Below are positions 22,661 to 34,714 of a DNA stretch of 64,000 bases, one piece after another (within the stretch, counting starts at the first letter, position 1; every line of letters starts with the position of its first letter). Below the pieces are notes generated by a model that saw only the letters and a program-made list of their open reading frames with translations, searched no databases and had not been told where the DNA came from. Origin of the DNA: Spiroplasma taiwanense CT-1 (lineage in GTDB: Bacteria > Bacillota_I > Bacilli_A > Mycoplasmatales > Mycoplasmataceae). Position numbers and translations under genes: made by a program. Where the stretch lies: assembly GCF_000439435.1 (NCBI RefSeq), contig NC_021846.1:744001-808000 (forward strand), in the 5' to 3' direction.

Positions 22661-24934
22661 TTAAACAGATGGCTTATAGTCTGGATTATCTTGATTTTTC
22701 ATGACATTATCTTCTCAATAACTTTTTAATTCATTTATTATTGAATTATCATTAATATTAATAATAACTTTCAAAGTTCCTAATGCTCTTTCTGAATCTT
22801 TCCATCAATTTGTAAAATCAATAATTTCGTCATATCTTTTACCATATGAATTTGTTTTTCCATAAAAGATATTAAAATCAAAAGAAATTTTATTATCAAT
22901 TACACTTAAACCATATTGATAGATTTCTTGACTAAAATTAGATTCTTGATTGGAATTTACATCAAGTATTGCTAAAGGAATTTCCTTTTGTTTAAATAAA
23001 TATCCAAATGCAATATCATCATCTCTATTTTCCATTGATTTTGCAATGCCATCTAAAGAAATATTTTTATCTCATATTTTTGGAGTTTGATTTATTTGAC
23101 CATTTACTGGATCAAAATCCACATTAAATACACTATTTATTTCTTCATTCAGTTTTTTATTCATCAAGGAAACTAAATGATAAATTCTTCAACTTGAGCT
23201 TGTAACATTTGATAAATCCGATCCTGAATCCCCAAATGAAATTGCTTCCTTTAAGCTATCAAGCATTGTTTGAGAAACATCATTGTTCACAATATTAAAT
23301 CCAAAAGGATCTACACTAAATTTTGAATTTGCATTAATTTCATAATTATATTTAGAAATTAAACTTGAATCTGAAATAAATCTATTTTCCAAGTAAATAT
23401 TTTTAAAACCTGAATCAGCTATAAAATCTTGAATTTTATATTCATCTGGTTTATATCATCTTTCATCCCTTCCAATTTCTGAGTTACTTCTTCCATAATA
23501 TTGAATTTCAAATTTATAATCATCATTATAGCCAAAATCTAAGTATTGCTCATTATAGCTTAAAGATTCCTGAACATTTGTAATTGCATTTTTCTTAAAT
23601 AAATTCAAAGAAAGCTCTTCTTTTGCAAAATTATATTCTTTTGAAGATGAATTATTTGCTTCTCTTGAAATTTTAATAACTTCTTGCAATTTTACTTTAA
23701 AATCTTGAATTTCTCCTTGAGATAAACCAGTTTCTTGATCAACATTATAAATATTTTCCAAATTTTCTTTAAAGTCCAAAATTTCTTGAATTAGATTAGT
23801 TTTTAATATTTCCTCTAAACTCTCTTGTAAATCATTAAACATTTTGGTCATTAATATTTTTGAATATTCCAAATCATCATCAGTAAATAATTGTGTACCA
23901 TCATCATTTGTTAAATTTCTTCTATTCAAGGCTTGAGAAAATAAAACAATATACAATTGATTTTTAAATCTTAAATATACATCTGTAGTTTCCAAACCTT
24001 CACTTAAAAATATTGGTTCTTCATTTAAATAATTATTAAATTGTTCTTCAACTTCCTTTTTTGAAGCTGCTAAAAGAATATTTGTAAAATCTAAGCTGTA
24101 TATTAAATTATTTACAAAATCTGTTGCACTTGGTGAATAATTTATTACACCTGGAGCAATTTTTCCAATTTCATCTACAAAAATATTCTCTAAACTTAAC
24201 AATTCACTTGAAGAGACAAAACCTTGATAAATTGAACCAACTCTATCATGTTGAACTGTTTCACGTGAAAGAAATTCACCATTTCCTCAAACACCCTCAG
24301 GATTTGAATAATCTGAACAACCTAAGCTTTGATAGTTTTGTTCAGTACAAACTTCTCCATCTTTTGTTGCTACTAATTTTTTATTAATATTTATTCTTGC
24401 GTAAACTGGTAAATTATCCCCAGCTCATCCTGTTTTATCTTCATTTAAAAATGTTACAGAAAGAGATCAAGAATTTAAACTAGGCATTCACCCACTTACA
24501 TTATTTGATGCACCAATTTTTCCCTTATCAATTAAATCTTTAAGACCTCACTGAGATTGTCAACTTAATTTTGTTGAAATTCAACCATATCCTGGAATTT
24601 TTGATGAAATTTCATTTAGTAGAGCATTTGACATAACATACATTGTTAAGCTACTTTTAAGTAAAATTGCAATATCACTATCTTCATTATTTTCAATTAG
24701 TTCTGTTAAATCAAATGCCTCAATTAATGCATCAATATCATCATTTGATATACCTCTTTTTATTTTTACTCCATTACTTTCAAGCATATCTTTTGTTAAG
24801 TTTCTAATTCCAACCATTTTTTCTTCATCTGTATAATTTGAAAAAGTTCCTAAACCACTGTTACAAGCAACAACACTAATTGTTGAAAAAGATAAAATTG
24901 ATAATGTCGCAAATATTAAACATAATTTTTTCAT
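22661..24934 (-). CDS. Large lipoprotein, 757 aa
   Basis: Predicted surface lipoprotein with leader MKKLCLIFATLS..., lipobox VVAC and Cys-24. A GTG 12 nt upstream is in frame, but GAAAGTGAG lies at the proper distance from the ATG at 24934. The mature protein is acidic and mostly helical in its middle third ('LNRRNLTNDDGTQLFTDDDL', 'LSQGEIQDFKVKLQEVIK'). A cysteine pair in 'GEVCTEQNYQSLGC' could form an extracellular disulfide. Not similar to lipoproteins A or B beyond the leader. The upstream neighbour is a 243-residue membrane protein ending 32 nt before it. Confidence 0.75.
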
Positions 24935-24965
24935 TGGTTCACTCACTTTCTAATTAGAAAAAAAA

Positions 24966-25697
24966 TTATTTCTTCGTTTTTTTTCTTTCCTGTTTTTTTT
25001 GTAATTTTTCTAATTTTTGAATTCTTTTTGAATCTCTAACTTTATCTAAATATAATTTTATCATATTTAGTAATTTTTGAATTTGTCTTCCAATTCATTG
25101 TAATGCAATTCAAATAACTCAGAAAATAATGATAATAGCAAATACACAACCAACACCATAATATAAAAAAGCACTAATCCCAGCAACTCTACTCGTTAAA
25201 TCTGTTGTGAATGTACCTTGAATAGCTACATATGTTTTGTGTGGTAATAAACTTCCCCCACCCATATATGATAATGCTCCGGGAATTAATAAAAATATTA
25301 TTGCTATTCCAGAAAAATGAATAAATTTTGATCAATATAAATATTTTTCTTTTCCTACATTAATAAAACGATCACTTAATTTTTCTTGAATAAATCAATT
25401 TGCAAATGTAAAATACAAAATCGGAATTATAGGAATTATAGGAATAAATCCTATAATTGTTGCTGCAAAAATAAAACCCTGTGCAGAATTTGGTTCTTGT
25501 CTTGAATTTGCAAATAATGCATATAAACCATTAATTCAATAATAAAAACCTCCTTCTTTATGGGGAACTAAATATGAAAAGGAAAGCATTAATATTTGAA
25601 AAATAAATAAAAAAATTATAATAAAACACATTCAAAATATCTTATAAAGTCTTCTATATGGTTTTAATTTTATTAAAAAATTTGAAAAACTTTTCAT
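24966..25697 (-). CDS. Hypothetical membrane protein, 243 aa
   Basis: Four or so membrane helices (about residues 20-43, 77-104, 125-145 and 173-200) and a strongly basic cytoplasmic tail ending KKQERKKTKK. GGAG lies 7 nt before the ATG. First gene of the 18-kb minus-strand surface locus, directly ahead of the 757-residue lipoprotein, so a role in handling that lipoprotein is possible but unproven. Confidence 0.65.
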
Positions 25698-25783
25698 TTA
25701 TTTGCTCCATTCCATTTCATAATTATATTTTAAAGCAAAAAATTACTTTTAAATAGTAAAATAACATTAATGAGGTGAAAAAA

Positions 25784-26653
25784 ATGAATGTTTTTAAAGT
25801 AACTCCCCGTGGTTTTTGTCTAGGCGTTGTAAAATCAATTAAAATGGCAAAAGCAGCAATTAAAGAATATTCTGACAAAGACATTTACATGATAGGTTTA
25901 ATTGTACATAACAAGATAATTGTTAAAGAATTAGAAGAATTAGGAATTAAAGTAATTGACGATTGGAGAAAATCAAGAGCAGATATTATTAAAACAATCC
26001 CCAAAGGAAGTGTAGTTATTTTTTCAGCACATGGAACAGACCCAAAAGTAATAAAACTTGCAGAAGATTTAGGTTTAATTATTGTTGACACAAAATGTGA
26101 ATGAGTTTTAGAAACTGAAAATTTAATTAATAAATACATTAATTTGGGATTTGATATTATTTTTATTGGAAAGCACTTTCATCCAGAAACTATTGCACTA
26201 ACTTCTTTACACTTATCAAAAATTCATTTAGTAACAAATACTGATGAAGTTGAAAAATTGAATGTTTTAAATAGCGATATTTTTATAACAAATCAAACAA
26301 CTTTATCAATAATTGATACAGATTTAATATATAAAAAAATAAAAGAAAAATATCCAAATGCTTTTTTTAAAAATGATATTTGTGAAGCAACATTAGTTAG
26401 GCAACAAGCAATTTTAGATTTAGATCCTAAAGAAATAGATTTATTATATGTTGTTGGAGACTCAAGAAGTAATAACACATTAAAACTTTTAGAGTTAGCA
26501 AGTGATAAGGGAATTAAAACAAAAAGAATTGATAATTTTAAAGATATTAACGATAATGATTTAAAAGGTATAGAAACAGTTGCTGTAACAGCAGGTGCTT
26601 CTACTTCAAGTTTAATTCAAAATGAGGTAATAAAATTCTTAGAACAAAAATAA
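25784..26653 (+). CDS. ispH: 4-hydroxy-3-methylbut-2-enyl diphosphate reductase
   Basis: A 289-residue cytosolic iron-sulfur enzyme (IspH/LytB), last step of the DXP isoprenoid pathway, making IPP and DMAPP. The three cluster cysteines are in place: C12 (PRGFCLGV), C105 (VDTKCEW) and C200 (NDICEATLVRQ). VVGDSRSNNT and TAGASTS are also family motifs. GAGGTG precedes ATG 25784, so the upstream in-frame GTG is not preferred. Its pathway partner dxr is at 50544-51680 and uppS is at 52765-53484. It stands alone on the plus strand, converging on the nif3-like gene. Confidence 0.95.
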
Positions 26654-26694
26654 AAAATACTTTCATTTATTTATAAAATAATGAAAGTATTTTT
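26653..26694. terminator. Shared terminator between ispH and nif3-like gene
   Basis: A 15-bp perfect stem (AAAAATACTTTCATT / AATGAAAGTATTTTT) with a 12-nt loop. The right arm lies inside the last codons of the convergent nif3-like gene, so coding and terminator sequence overlap. Confidence 0.88.
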
Positions 26695-27465
26695 AATATC
26701 AAAAGCACTAACTTTTAAATCATCGTTAAAAGTTTTAAATAGTTTTGCTTTTATATCATCTATAAAATGGTTTTCCATATAATGTCCTAAGGTTAACATA
26801 TCTATATTATTTTGATCTGCATATAGTCATTCATTTCACTTTGCCTCTCCTGTTACAAAAAAAGAATTTTGCAATTGTAGATTTACCATAGTACTTGCGC
26901 CAGCGCCAGGAGTTAAAAATATACTTGAAATTTCAGAATTCAAATCACTTTTTCTGCTTAATAATGCTTGTTGCTTTCCAAAAATAAATTTTAATTTATC
27001 AACTGATTCTTTTAAAGATATTTCTCTTAACAAATTTATTTTATATCCTTCTTTAAATAATCCAATTTTCTCAACTTCTTTTATATTAAATTGAGTACTT
27101 ATTAATTCAATTATATTTTGATTATCGCTATTATCATAATTTGTATGAATTGAAAATACTTGTATTTCATTTTTAATACATAAATCATAAATTTCTTTTT
27201 TTGCTATATTTTGCATTTCTAATTCAAATTCTAAAAATAAAAATGGATGTCTTGTAATTATAAAATTTGATTTATTTTCAATAGCATATTTTACAGCTTC
27301 TAAAGTTAAATCTAAACAAATAACTACATGAGCAATTTGATCTTGACTTTCTAAATTATAAACTTCTTCAATTTGAAGTCCCACTTTATCTCATTCAGCT
27401 GCATTTTTTTGTGGAAATAAATCATTTAAATAATTAATTAAAGCATTTGCCTTTATTTTATTCAT
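26671..27465 (-). CDS. NIF3-like / DUF34 metal-binding protein (YqfO type)
   Basis: A 264-residue member of the NIF3 family, a conserved metal-binding fold of debated function, often called GTP cyclohydrolase I type 2 without proof. Motifs seen: 'AAEWDKVGLQI' near the start, 'FIITRHPFLF' (metal-site His), 'HTNYD' and C-terminal 'GHYMEN'. The insert domain found in many YqfO proteins is absent, as expected for this length. The ATG overlaps the trmK stop. This trmK-nif3 pair behind sigA is a standard Firmicute arrangement. Confidence 0.88.
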
Positions 27466-28150
27466 TAATTAAAGTTCTCCTTTTTAAGATTTTATTAATA
27501 TTTTTTTTATATTTTAAAAATTCCTTACTTTTCTTATCTTTTACTGGTATTTGTTTTAATAAATCTAATATTTTCTGTTCTTCCTTTAATCATTTTTGAA
27601 GAAATAATTTATTATTATCTTTTCTTAAAATTGGTCCAAATAATACATCTAATTGATTTTTAATTTTATAACCAGCAAATTTATTTATTTTAATCAATTC
27701 ATAAATTATTTTATTATCTTCAATAAGCAATTCTTTCTCAATAAAATATTTTTTTTGTTTTGCTCATTTTCTAATAGGTTCTAAATTTGTATTTGAAGCA
27801 ATAATATAGCAATCAATATTTACATTATCTTTTTTTAGAATATCCAAAATTGTTGAAGAACCCATTCCCGCAATTATACATGAATCAAGTTTAATATTAT
27901 TTGGAATAGTTCATTCAATTCCATCTGCCAGCATTGTTTCAACTTTATCTGATACACCAAAACTTGCTATATTATTTTTTGCCACACTTAATGGTTTTAA
28001 AGCAACATCTGTTGCATAAATTTTTTTAGCTTTTCCATCTTTTGCTAAAAATATTGGTAAATAAGCATGATCCGTTCCAATATCTGCAACAATTTCTCCT
28101 TCAGATACCATACTTGCCAACGCAAAGAGTCTTGGGGTTAAAAAACTCAT
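27458..28150 (-). CDS. trmK: tRNA (adenine-22-N1) methyltransferase TrmK
   Basis: A 230-residue SAM-dependent enzyme that methylates A22 in tRNA. The glycine-rich SAM site is ADIGTDHAYLP (residues 22-32), followed by ATDV (motif II) and IIAGMGSSTI (motif IV region). The basic C-terminal helix fits tRNA binding. The gene starts 2 nt after the sigA stop and overlaps the nif3-like start by 8 nt. Confidence 0.92.
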
Positions 28151-28152
28151 AA

Positions 28153-29571
28153 TTATCCTTTAAAGAAATCTCTTAAGGCTTTTGCTTTTGGATTTGAAGC
28201 TGATGGTTTAAACTTCCTAATTGTTTTTGCTTCAATTTGCCTTATTCTTTCTCTTGTAACTTTTAATTCTTTTCCAACTTCTTCAAGAGTTTTTGGAGAA
28301 TCATACTTTGAAAGATGTAATTGAATTATAGGATTTCTAAATTTTTGAATTTTCTCAATTGAAGTATCATAGTGAATGTCTAATTCTGTAATTGCTTCTT
28401 TTAATTGCTCATAAGTTTCATCATCACATTCTTTTGCAAGCCTTACTAATGCTCTAAGTTTTGTTGGTAAAATACCAAATCTCATTCTTACAACTTTTTC
28501 TTCTCTTGGTGCAAGTATTTCTGAAAATACATCATCAATAACTTCTCTTAAAGCTTCTTTTTCAGCATATTCATCTGGAGAAGAAATATCTTTATCTTCT
28601 ACAAAATCACCAAAGTGAGTATCATCTTCATCACCAAATGGTTTTTCTAAACTAACTGGTTCAATTGATAATTTCTTAATTTCAACAACTTTTTGTGGAG
28701 TAATTCCTTTTCCAAAAGTTTTTGCTATTTCTTTTGAAGTAGGTTCTCTTCCTAATTCTTGAGTTAATTGTCTTTCAATTCTTGTTAATTTATTTATAGT
28801 TTCAACCATATGAACAGGAATACGAATTGTTCTTGCCTGATCTGCTATTGCTCTAGTAATTGCTTGACGAATTCATCATGTTGCATAAGTTGAAAATTTA
28901 AATCCTTTTGTATAATCAAATTTATCAACAGCCTTCATTAGACCAATATTTCCTTCTTCAATTAAATCAGCAAAATCTAGACCTCTATTTAAATGTTTTC
29001 TTGCAACAGAAATAACAAGTTTTAAGTTTGAAGTAATTAATTTATCTCTACCTTCTTTTGCAATATCAGGATCAGAATCTTCTAACATTTTTGCATATTC
29101 TACTTCTTCATCTTTTGTAAGAATTTTTGATGATCCAATTTGATTAAAATAAGACTTAATAATATCTTGAATTTTTGTCTCATTACTAATTCCCCCAACT
29201 CTATATTTTACAGGGCCACTATTTTCATTTGCTTTTTTTAAGTCTTTTCTTACTTTTTCTCTTTTTTTGAAACTATCTTCAAGTTCACCTGCTGTTTCAG
29301 AATCATCTTCATCACCATCTTCAATGCCTTCAACAAAAGATAAGTCTTTCAAATCTTCATCATCTACTAAATCATCTGTAAAAATAACTTCTCTATCACT
29401 TAATTCCTGAAATAATTGATTTACTTCATCTTCATCAATATCTTTAAATTTTTTAAATAAAACTTCTTGAATCTCCTCTTGAGTAATTTCGTTATCATTT
29501 TTTTCAAGATAATTTCAAAGATATGTTTTAAATTCATCAATTGTTTCAAATTTTTTAAAATTTAATGCCAT
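28153..29571 (-). CDS. rpoD: Primary RNA polymerase sigma factor (RpoD/SigA)
   Basis: A 472-residue sigma-70 factor directing core RNA polymerase to housekeeping promoters. Region 2 is textbook ([24 protein letters not shown] then Trp-Trp and IRQAI). The two Trp at 232-233 are both TGA, the best single proof of code 4 here. Region 4.2 with its helix-turn-helix ([20 protein letters not shown]) ends the protein. The acidic N-terminal third is poorly conserved. The start has GAGGAG upstream and overlaps the dnaG tail region, as in the dnaG-sigA pair of other Firmicutes. Confidence 0.97.
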
Positions 29572-29573
29572 TT

Positions 29574-31511
29574 TTATGTACTCCTCTTCATTAAAATTTT
29601 ATTTTTTTGTTTACGTAATTCTTCAATATGTTCTAAATAACTTTTTTGTAGCTCAGAATCATAAGTTTCTGAAATTTTTAAATTAAATTTTTCAATTTCT
29701 AAAGCTAATTTATAAATTTCAATTGCATCAAAAGCATCATTCAAACCTTTTTCAGTTATTGAATGTTCAATTTTTGCATAAAATTTATTTCTAATTTCAA
29801 AAATATATTCACAATATTTTATATCTATTTTTTTAATATCATTTGCAATTAATTCTCAATCATGACCCACATAGTTATTATTTTCATATTCTTCAATTAT
29901 AAAATTAATAATTTTTTTTATACTATATGTTTCAATTTTATTAATATGTTTTTTAATTTCATTGAGAATTTTATCACTATTTAATAAGCTTCAAATTATT
30001 GAAGATTCCGCCAATTTTGCTGCTGTTTTATATTGATTTTCATAATTTTTTACTTTAAATTCATTAATTTTTTGAAATTCAAACCCTTGCATTGGTAGAT
30101 TAGAATCAAAATTTTCCTCTTGATAATATGAATTCATCAAAGTATTTATTTTATCTTGATCAAAATAATCTTGAATATTATTTTGATCTGCTTTTAATTC
30201 CTCTGTATTATTTTTATTAATTTTTATTCTATAATTTTCAAATAATTTTTCAATTGCTTCTTTTTTAATTTGAGAAATATTTGCTAAAGTTTGTAAAATT
30301 TTATTTATTGTAATTATATTTATTTCATATTTTAATAAGTTAAGTATATTCGAAATAAATTCATTAATTTGATTTGAATCATTTATATCTAGATCTTTTG
30401 AGTAATAATTAATTGCAAAATCGACAGGGTGTTTTGCATTTTCAATCATTTGATAAATTAAATTTACCTCCCCATCTTTTACAAGTTCATCTGGATCTTT
30501 ACCCGTTGTATTTTCAATAATGGTTACATTAATTCTTTTTTCCATTAATAGAGCTGCTGTTTTTAAAGCAGCTTTGATACCTGCATTATCACCATCCAAA
30601 AATAACTTATAATTTTTAGCAACTCTTGAAAAAAGTTTTATATGATAGTCAGATAAACTTGTTCCCATAATTGCAACAGAATTCTTAATATCAATTTTCT
30701 CTAAGCTAATTACATCCATGAAACCTTCTAAAATTAGTATTTCATTTTTAATTCTAGCTTCTTTTTTTGCGTTATTAAAATTATATGCCAATTTCGATTT
30801 CTTAAAAATTAAATTTTCAATAGAATTTTTATACTTAGGATTTTCATCAACATCCATTATTCTTCCTGAAAAACCAATAATATTTGATTCCTCATTTCTT
30901 ATTGGAAAAATTAATCTATTTTCAAAAAATGATTTATAAGTCACTCCTTTTTGATAAACTAATCCAGATTCAAAAATTTCTTCTTTTTTAAAACCTAAGT
31001 CAATAAGATAATCAAATATATTAATATTTATTGGACAAAAACCAATAGTAAATTTTAAAATTTCACTAGCATTAATTCTTCTTTCTCTTAAATAATCTCT
31101 TGCTTTTTTAGATAAATTTGATATTAATAAACCATTAAATAAAGCAGCAATAGACTCATTAATTAAAAATAATTTAGATTCTTTTGAAGAATATTTTGGC
31201 TTATCATCATAATCTTTAATTCCGTCAATTTTTATTTTTAAATCTTTTGCTAATAAACTAACAGCTTTAAAAAAAGTAATATTATTAAATTCCTGAATAA
31301 AGGTAATAACATTGCCACCTGTTCCACATACAAAACACTTAAATATTTTTTTATCTAAAGAAACATGTAATGATGGGTCTGAATCATCGTGAAATGGACA
31401 TACTGATAAATAATTTCGACCTTTTTTTTGAAGATCAAGATATTTACTAATTACATCAACAATATTTGCTTTATTTAAAACTAAATCAATTTGTTGTTGT
31501 GAAATTGCCAA
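29574..31511 (-). CDS. dnaG: DNA primase
   Basis: A 645-residue primase that makes RNA primers at the replication fork. The CHC2 zinc finger is at residues 38-62 (CPFH ... CFVC). The TOPRIM catalytic core follows, with EGFMD near 260 and FLDGDNAG near 302. The C-terminal third is the divergent helicase-interaction part. The start codon is TTG at 31511, set by GAGGTG 7 nt upstream. The gene ends 2 nt before the sigA ATG. It follows glyS by 16 nt in a compact operon. Confidence 0.95.
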
Positions 31512-31527
31512 ATTTTTTCACCTCTCT

Positions 31528-32895
31528 TTAAATATTCTTTTCTAATAAATACTTATCTATTTCTTCAATTTTAATTCTTTGTTGCGACATTGTATCTCTA
31601 TCTCTAATAGTTACACAATTATCAACTTCACTATCAAAATCCAGTGTTATACAAAAAGGTGTTCCAATTGCATCTTGTCTTCTATATCTTTTTCCAATAT
31701 TACCAGTATCATCAAAAACTGCATCATAATTTAATAATAATTTCTCATATAAAATTTGTGCTTCTTCTTTTTGTTGTTTTTGAAGTGGCATTACTGCTAT
31801 AGAATATGGTGCAAGTTTATAAGGTAATTTCATAACTATTCTTTCACCATTATCTAATTTTTCTTCCTTATAACTTTGGCAGAAAATTGCAAGCAACAAT
31901 CTTTCAACCCCAACACTTGGTTCAATTACATTTGCCAAATATTTTTCATTAGTCTCAGGATCAAAATAAGTCAAATCTTGACTACTATATTCTTGATGTT
32001 GTTTTAAATCAAAATTACTTCTATGCGCAATTCCTCATAATTCTCCTCTACCAAAGGGAAAATTAAATTCAATATCTACTGTTCTTTTAGCATAATGTGC
32101 AAGTTCGCTTTTATCATGTTCTCTAATTGAATAATTTTCCTTATTTATTTGAATAACTTCTTCTAAAAAAAAGATTACTTTATTCAATCAATACTGAAAT
32201 CAATCGTTTTGATCAGTTGGAGCAAAGAAAAACTCAAGTTCCATTTGTTCAAATTCTCTAGTTCTAAATATAAAATTTCCTGGTGTAATTTCATTTCTAA
32301 AAGATTTACCAATTTGACCAATTCCAAATGGCAATTTTTTTCTAAGTGCTCTTTGTGAATTTTTATATTGTACAAAAATACCCTGAGCTGTTTCAGGTCT
32401 TAAATAAACAATCGAACCTTCATCCTCAACAACACCTTGACTAGTTTTAAACATTAAAGTAAATTGCCTAATATTTGTAAAATCATTTTTTCCACATTTA
32501 GGACAATTAATATTTTCTTTTTTCAAAAAGTTTTCAAGTTGATTATTAGTTCAACCTCCAACATTTAAATCACTAAATTTTTCCTCAATTAATTTATCTG
32601 CTCTAAATCTTGATTTACAAGATTTACAGTCAATAAGTGGATCATTAAAATTACCAAGATGCCCTGAAGCATTTCAGACTTTTGAATTTAAAATAATAGA
32701 AGTATCTATTCCAATATTGTATTGATTTCTTCTAACAAAATAATCTCATCATAATTTTTTTAGTTTTGTTTTTACTTCGGCCCCTAATGGTCCATAATCT
32801 CATGAATTTGCAAGACCACCATAAATTTCAGATCCTTGAAAAACAAAACCCTGACTTTTTAAATGTGAAATTAATTTATCAATTTCTATATTCAT
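31528..32895 (-). CDS. glyS: Glycyl-tRNA synthetase, single-chain class II
   Basis: A 455-residue homodimeric GlyRS (GlyQS, eukaryote-like type) that charges tRNA-Gly. Motifs: '[13 protein letters not shown]' and 'WDYGPLG' at the N-terminus, a zinc-ribbon insert with CKSC and CPKC, motif 2 around 'SFRNEITP' with '[10 protein letters not shown]', and '[12 protein letters not shown]' as motif 3. The C-terminal anticodon domain begins near '[10 protein letters not shown]'. AAGGAG precedes the ATG. No T-box consensus was seen upstream. Confidence 0.96.
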
Positions 32896-32963
32896 ATGTT
32901 TCTCCTTATTCAAAAAATGCACTTTAAAAACTTGCAAACTGAAATTAGTCCTTAATGATTTTC

Positions 32964-32986
32964 TATTTTTAAATAGAATGTGTCAA
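32964..32986 (-). promoter_or_regulatory. Candidate glyS-operon promoter (-35 element)
   Basis: A perfect TTGACA at 32986-32981 (minus strand) sits in the recO-glyS gap. At 17-nt spacing the -10 would be GAAAAT, only a partial match to TATAAT. A short palindrome (TTCTATTT-AA-AAATAGAA) lies between. It could drive glyS-dnaG-sigA-trmK-nif3. Confidence 0.4.
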
Positions 32987-32999
32987 TACACTATAAGTG

Positions 33000-33782
33000 T
33001 TATTTATACAAATCTATTTTATTTATAGGTACATTTAAAGTAACCTCATTTCTTAAAAAGAAAATTGGTCCTAAATAAAAACCTAATTCTCTTTCATAAT
33101 AGTCAATGATTATATTATGTAAAACTACTAAATCTAAGGAATTGTACTTTTGATCAAGTAAAGAGTAAATATTTTTTTTACCAATATCTTGTAATAATTT
33201 CACAAAAGACTCTAAATGTATTTTTTCACCAGGTCATAAGCATTTTTTACAAATCAAACCTTTTTCAACATGCTCATATCTCACAATTCTTGAATTACTT
33301 TTTTTACATCTAACACATTTTGTCAATCTTAATGGTTGAATACTTTCTTGAATTAAATAGGTAATAAAAAATAAATAACTTTGAAATGAAAAAATATTTT
33401 TTTCAATATTTTCTAAAACATAACAAAACATTTTAAATATTTTGTATTTCTTATTAGAAATTTGTTCAATTTGTTCAAGAATTTTTATCATAATTGATAC
33501 ATAAATATAATTTCTATAATTTTTACTTATTTGAAAATATTCTTTTTTTAAAATACCAGTTTTTAATTTACTTATTTTATCTTCACTTTTTGATTTAAAT
33601 ATTTCAAATTCACTTAAAGATAAAGTTTGAATTGAATATTTATTTTTTGAAGTTGATTTATTAACTCCAGGAGCAAAAAATGAGAGCTTTCCATATTCTT
33701 TTGAAAATACTGTAATTATTTTTGCATAATCATCATAATCTACATTTGAAATAACTATAGCATTTATCTTTATTGCTCCCAT
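33000..33782 (-). CDS. recO: DNA repair protein RecO
   Basis: A 260-residue protein with the RecO layout: an N-terminal OB-like domain ('AIVISNVDYDDYAKIITVFSKEYGKLSFFAPGV') and a helical C-terminus holding a CxxC...CxxC zinc site (CVRC and CKKC). RecO loads RecA on SSB-coated DNA with RecR. AGGAG precedes the ATG, which lies 12 nt after the era stop. Position between era and glyS is the usual Firmicute order. Confidence 0.92.
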
Positions 33783-33794
33783 TTTTTTTATCTC

Positions 33795-34697
33795 CTAATA
33801 ACTATCTTTATCATAGCCCATTTGTTTTATTAAAGATGCAGATTGTCTTCATTTTTCCTTTACCTTAACAAATAATTCTAAATAAAATTTTTTATTAAAT
33901 AGATCTTCTAATTTTTCACGTGAATTAATTCCAATTGCTTTAATTTTTGTTCCCTTATTTCCAATAATGATTCCTTTTTGACTTGATCTTTCACAAATAA
34001 TTGATGCAATTACTTTTATAATATCTTTCTTTTCTTCAAATTTATCAATCAAAATTGCAACTGAATGTGGAATTTCTTGTTCTGTTTGCAATAATATTTC
34101 TTCACGAATAATTTCTTTTATTAAAAATCTTTCTGGTTGATCAGTAAGCATATCATCTGGATAAAATTTATTTCCAGTTACTGGTAAAATATCTTTTATT
34201 TCATTTAATAAATAATTCAAATTAAATCCCATTGTTGAACTAATTGGAATAATATTTTCAAATTGAAAATCCAAAGATTTTCATTCATTTATTTTATCTT
34301 GTAATTGTGATTCAGAAATTAAATCACTTTTAGTAATAATTAAAAATACAGGTAAATCTCTTTCTCTTAATGCTTTTATAATAAATTTATCATTTTCACC
34401 TATAAATTCATTACTTGGTGCTAAAAATAAAATAAGATCCACACCCTTTGTTGCAGAAAAAGCAACTTTATTCATAAATTTTCCTAATTCATGATTTGCT
34501 TTATGAATTCCTGGAGTATCTACAAAAACAAATTGATAATCTTCTTTTGATAAAATACCATTAATTTTATTTCTAGTTGTTTGAACTTTATTTGTTACTA
34601 TCGAGACTTTTTTTTCTAAAAGTGTATTCAAAAGAGTTGATTTACCAACATTTGGTCTTCCAATAATTCCAATAAATCCTGATTTAATATTATCCAA
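33795..34697 (-). CDS. era: GTPase Era
   Basis: A 300-residue GTPase that assists 30S ribosome maturation by binding the 16S rRNA 3' end. G1 is GRPNVGKS (13-20), followed by DTPG (G3) and ITKSD (G4). The KH domain's 'IIIGNKGTKIK' lies in the last quarter. The start codon is TTG, chosen from AAAGGAA upstream; the upstream gene's stop is 18 nt away. Confidence 0.96.
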
Positions 34698-34714
34698 TTT
34701 TTTAATTTCCTTTT

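Noticed and set aside
24124-24387. Plus-strand open frames opposite the lipoprotein genes (also at 7439-7898, 10147-10509, 14103-14330)
   Set aside because: They mirror well-supported minus-strand lipoprotein and permease genes, lack ribosome binding sites and show composition typical of antisense shadows.
32896-32999. T-box riboswitch ahead of glyS
   Set aside because: The gap is only about 100 nt and lacks the T-box core and a specifier/antiterminator arrangement.
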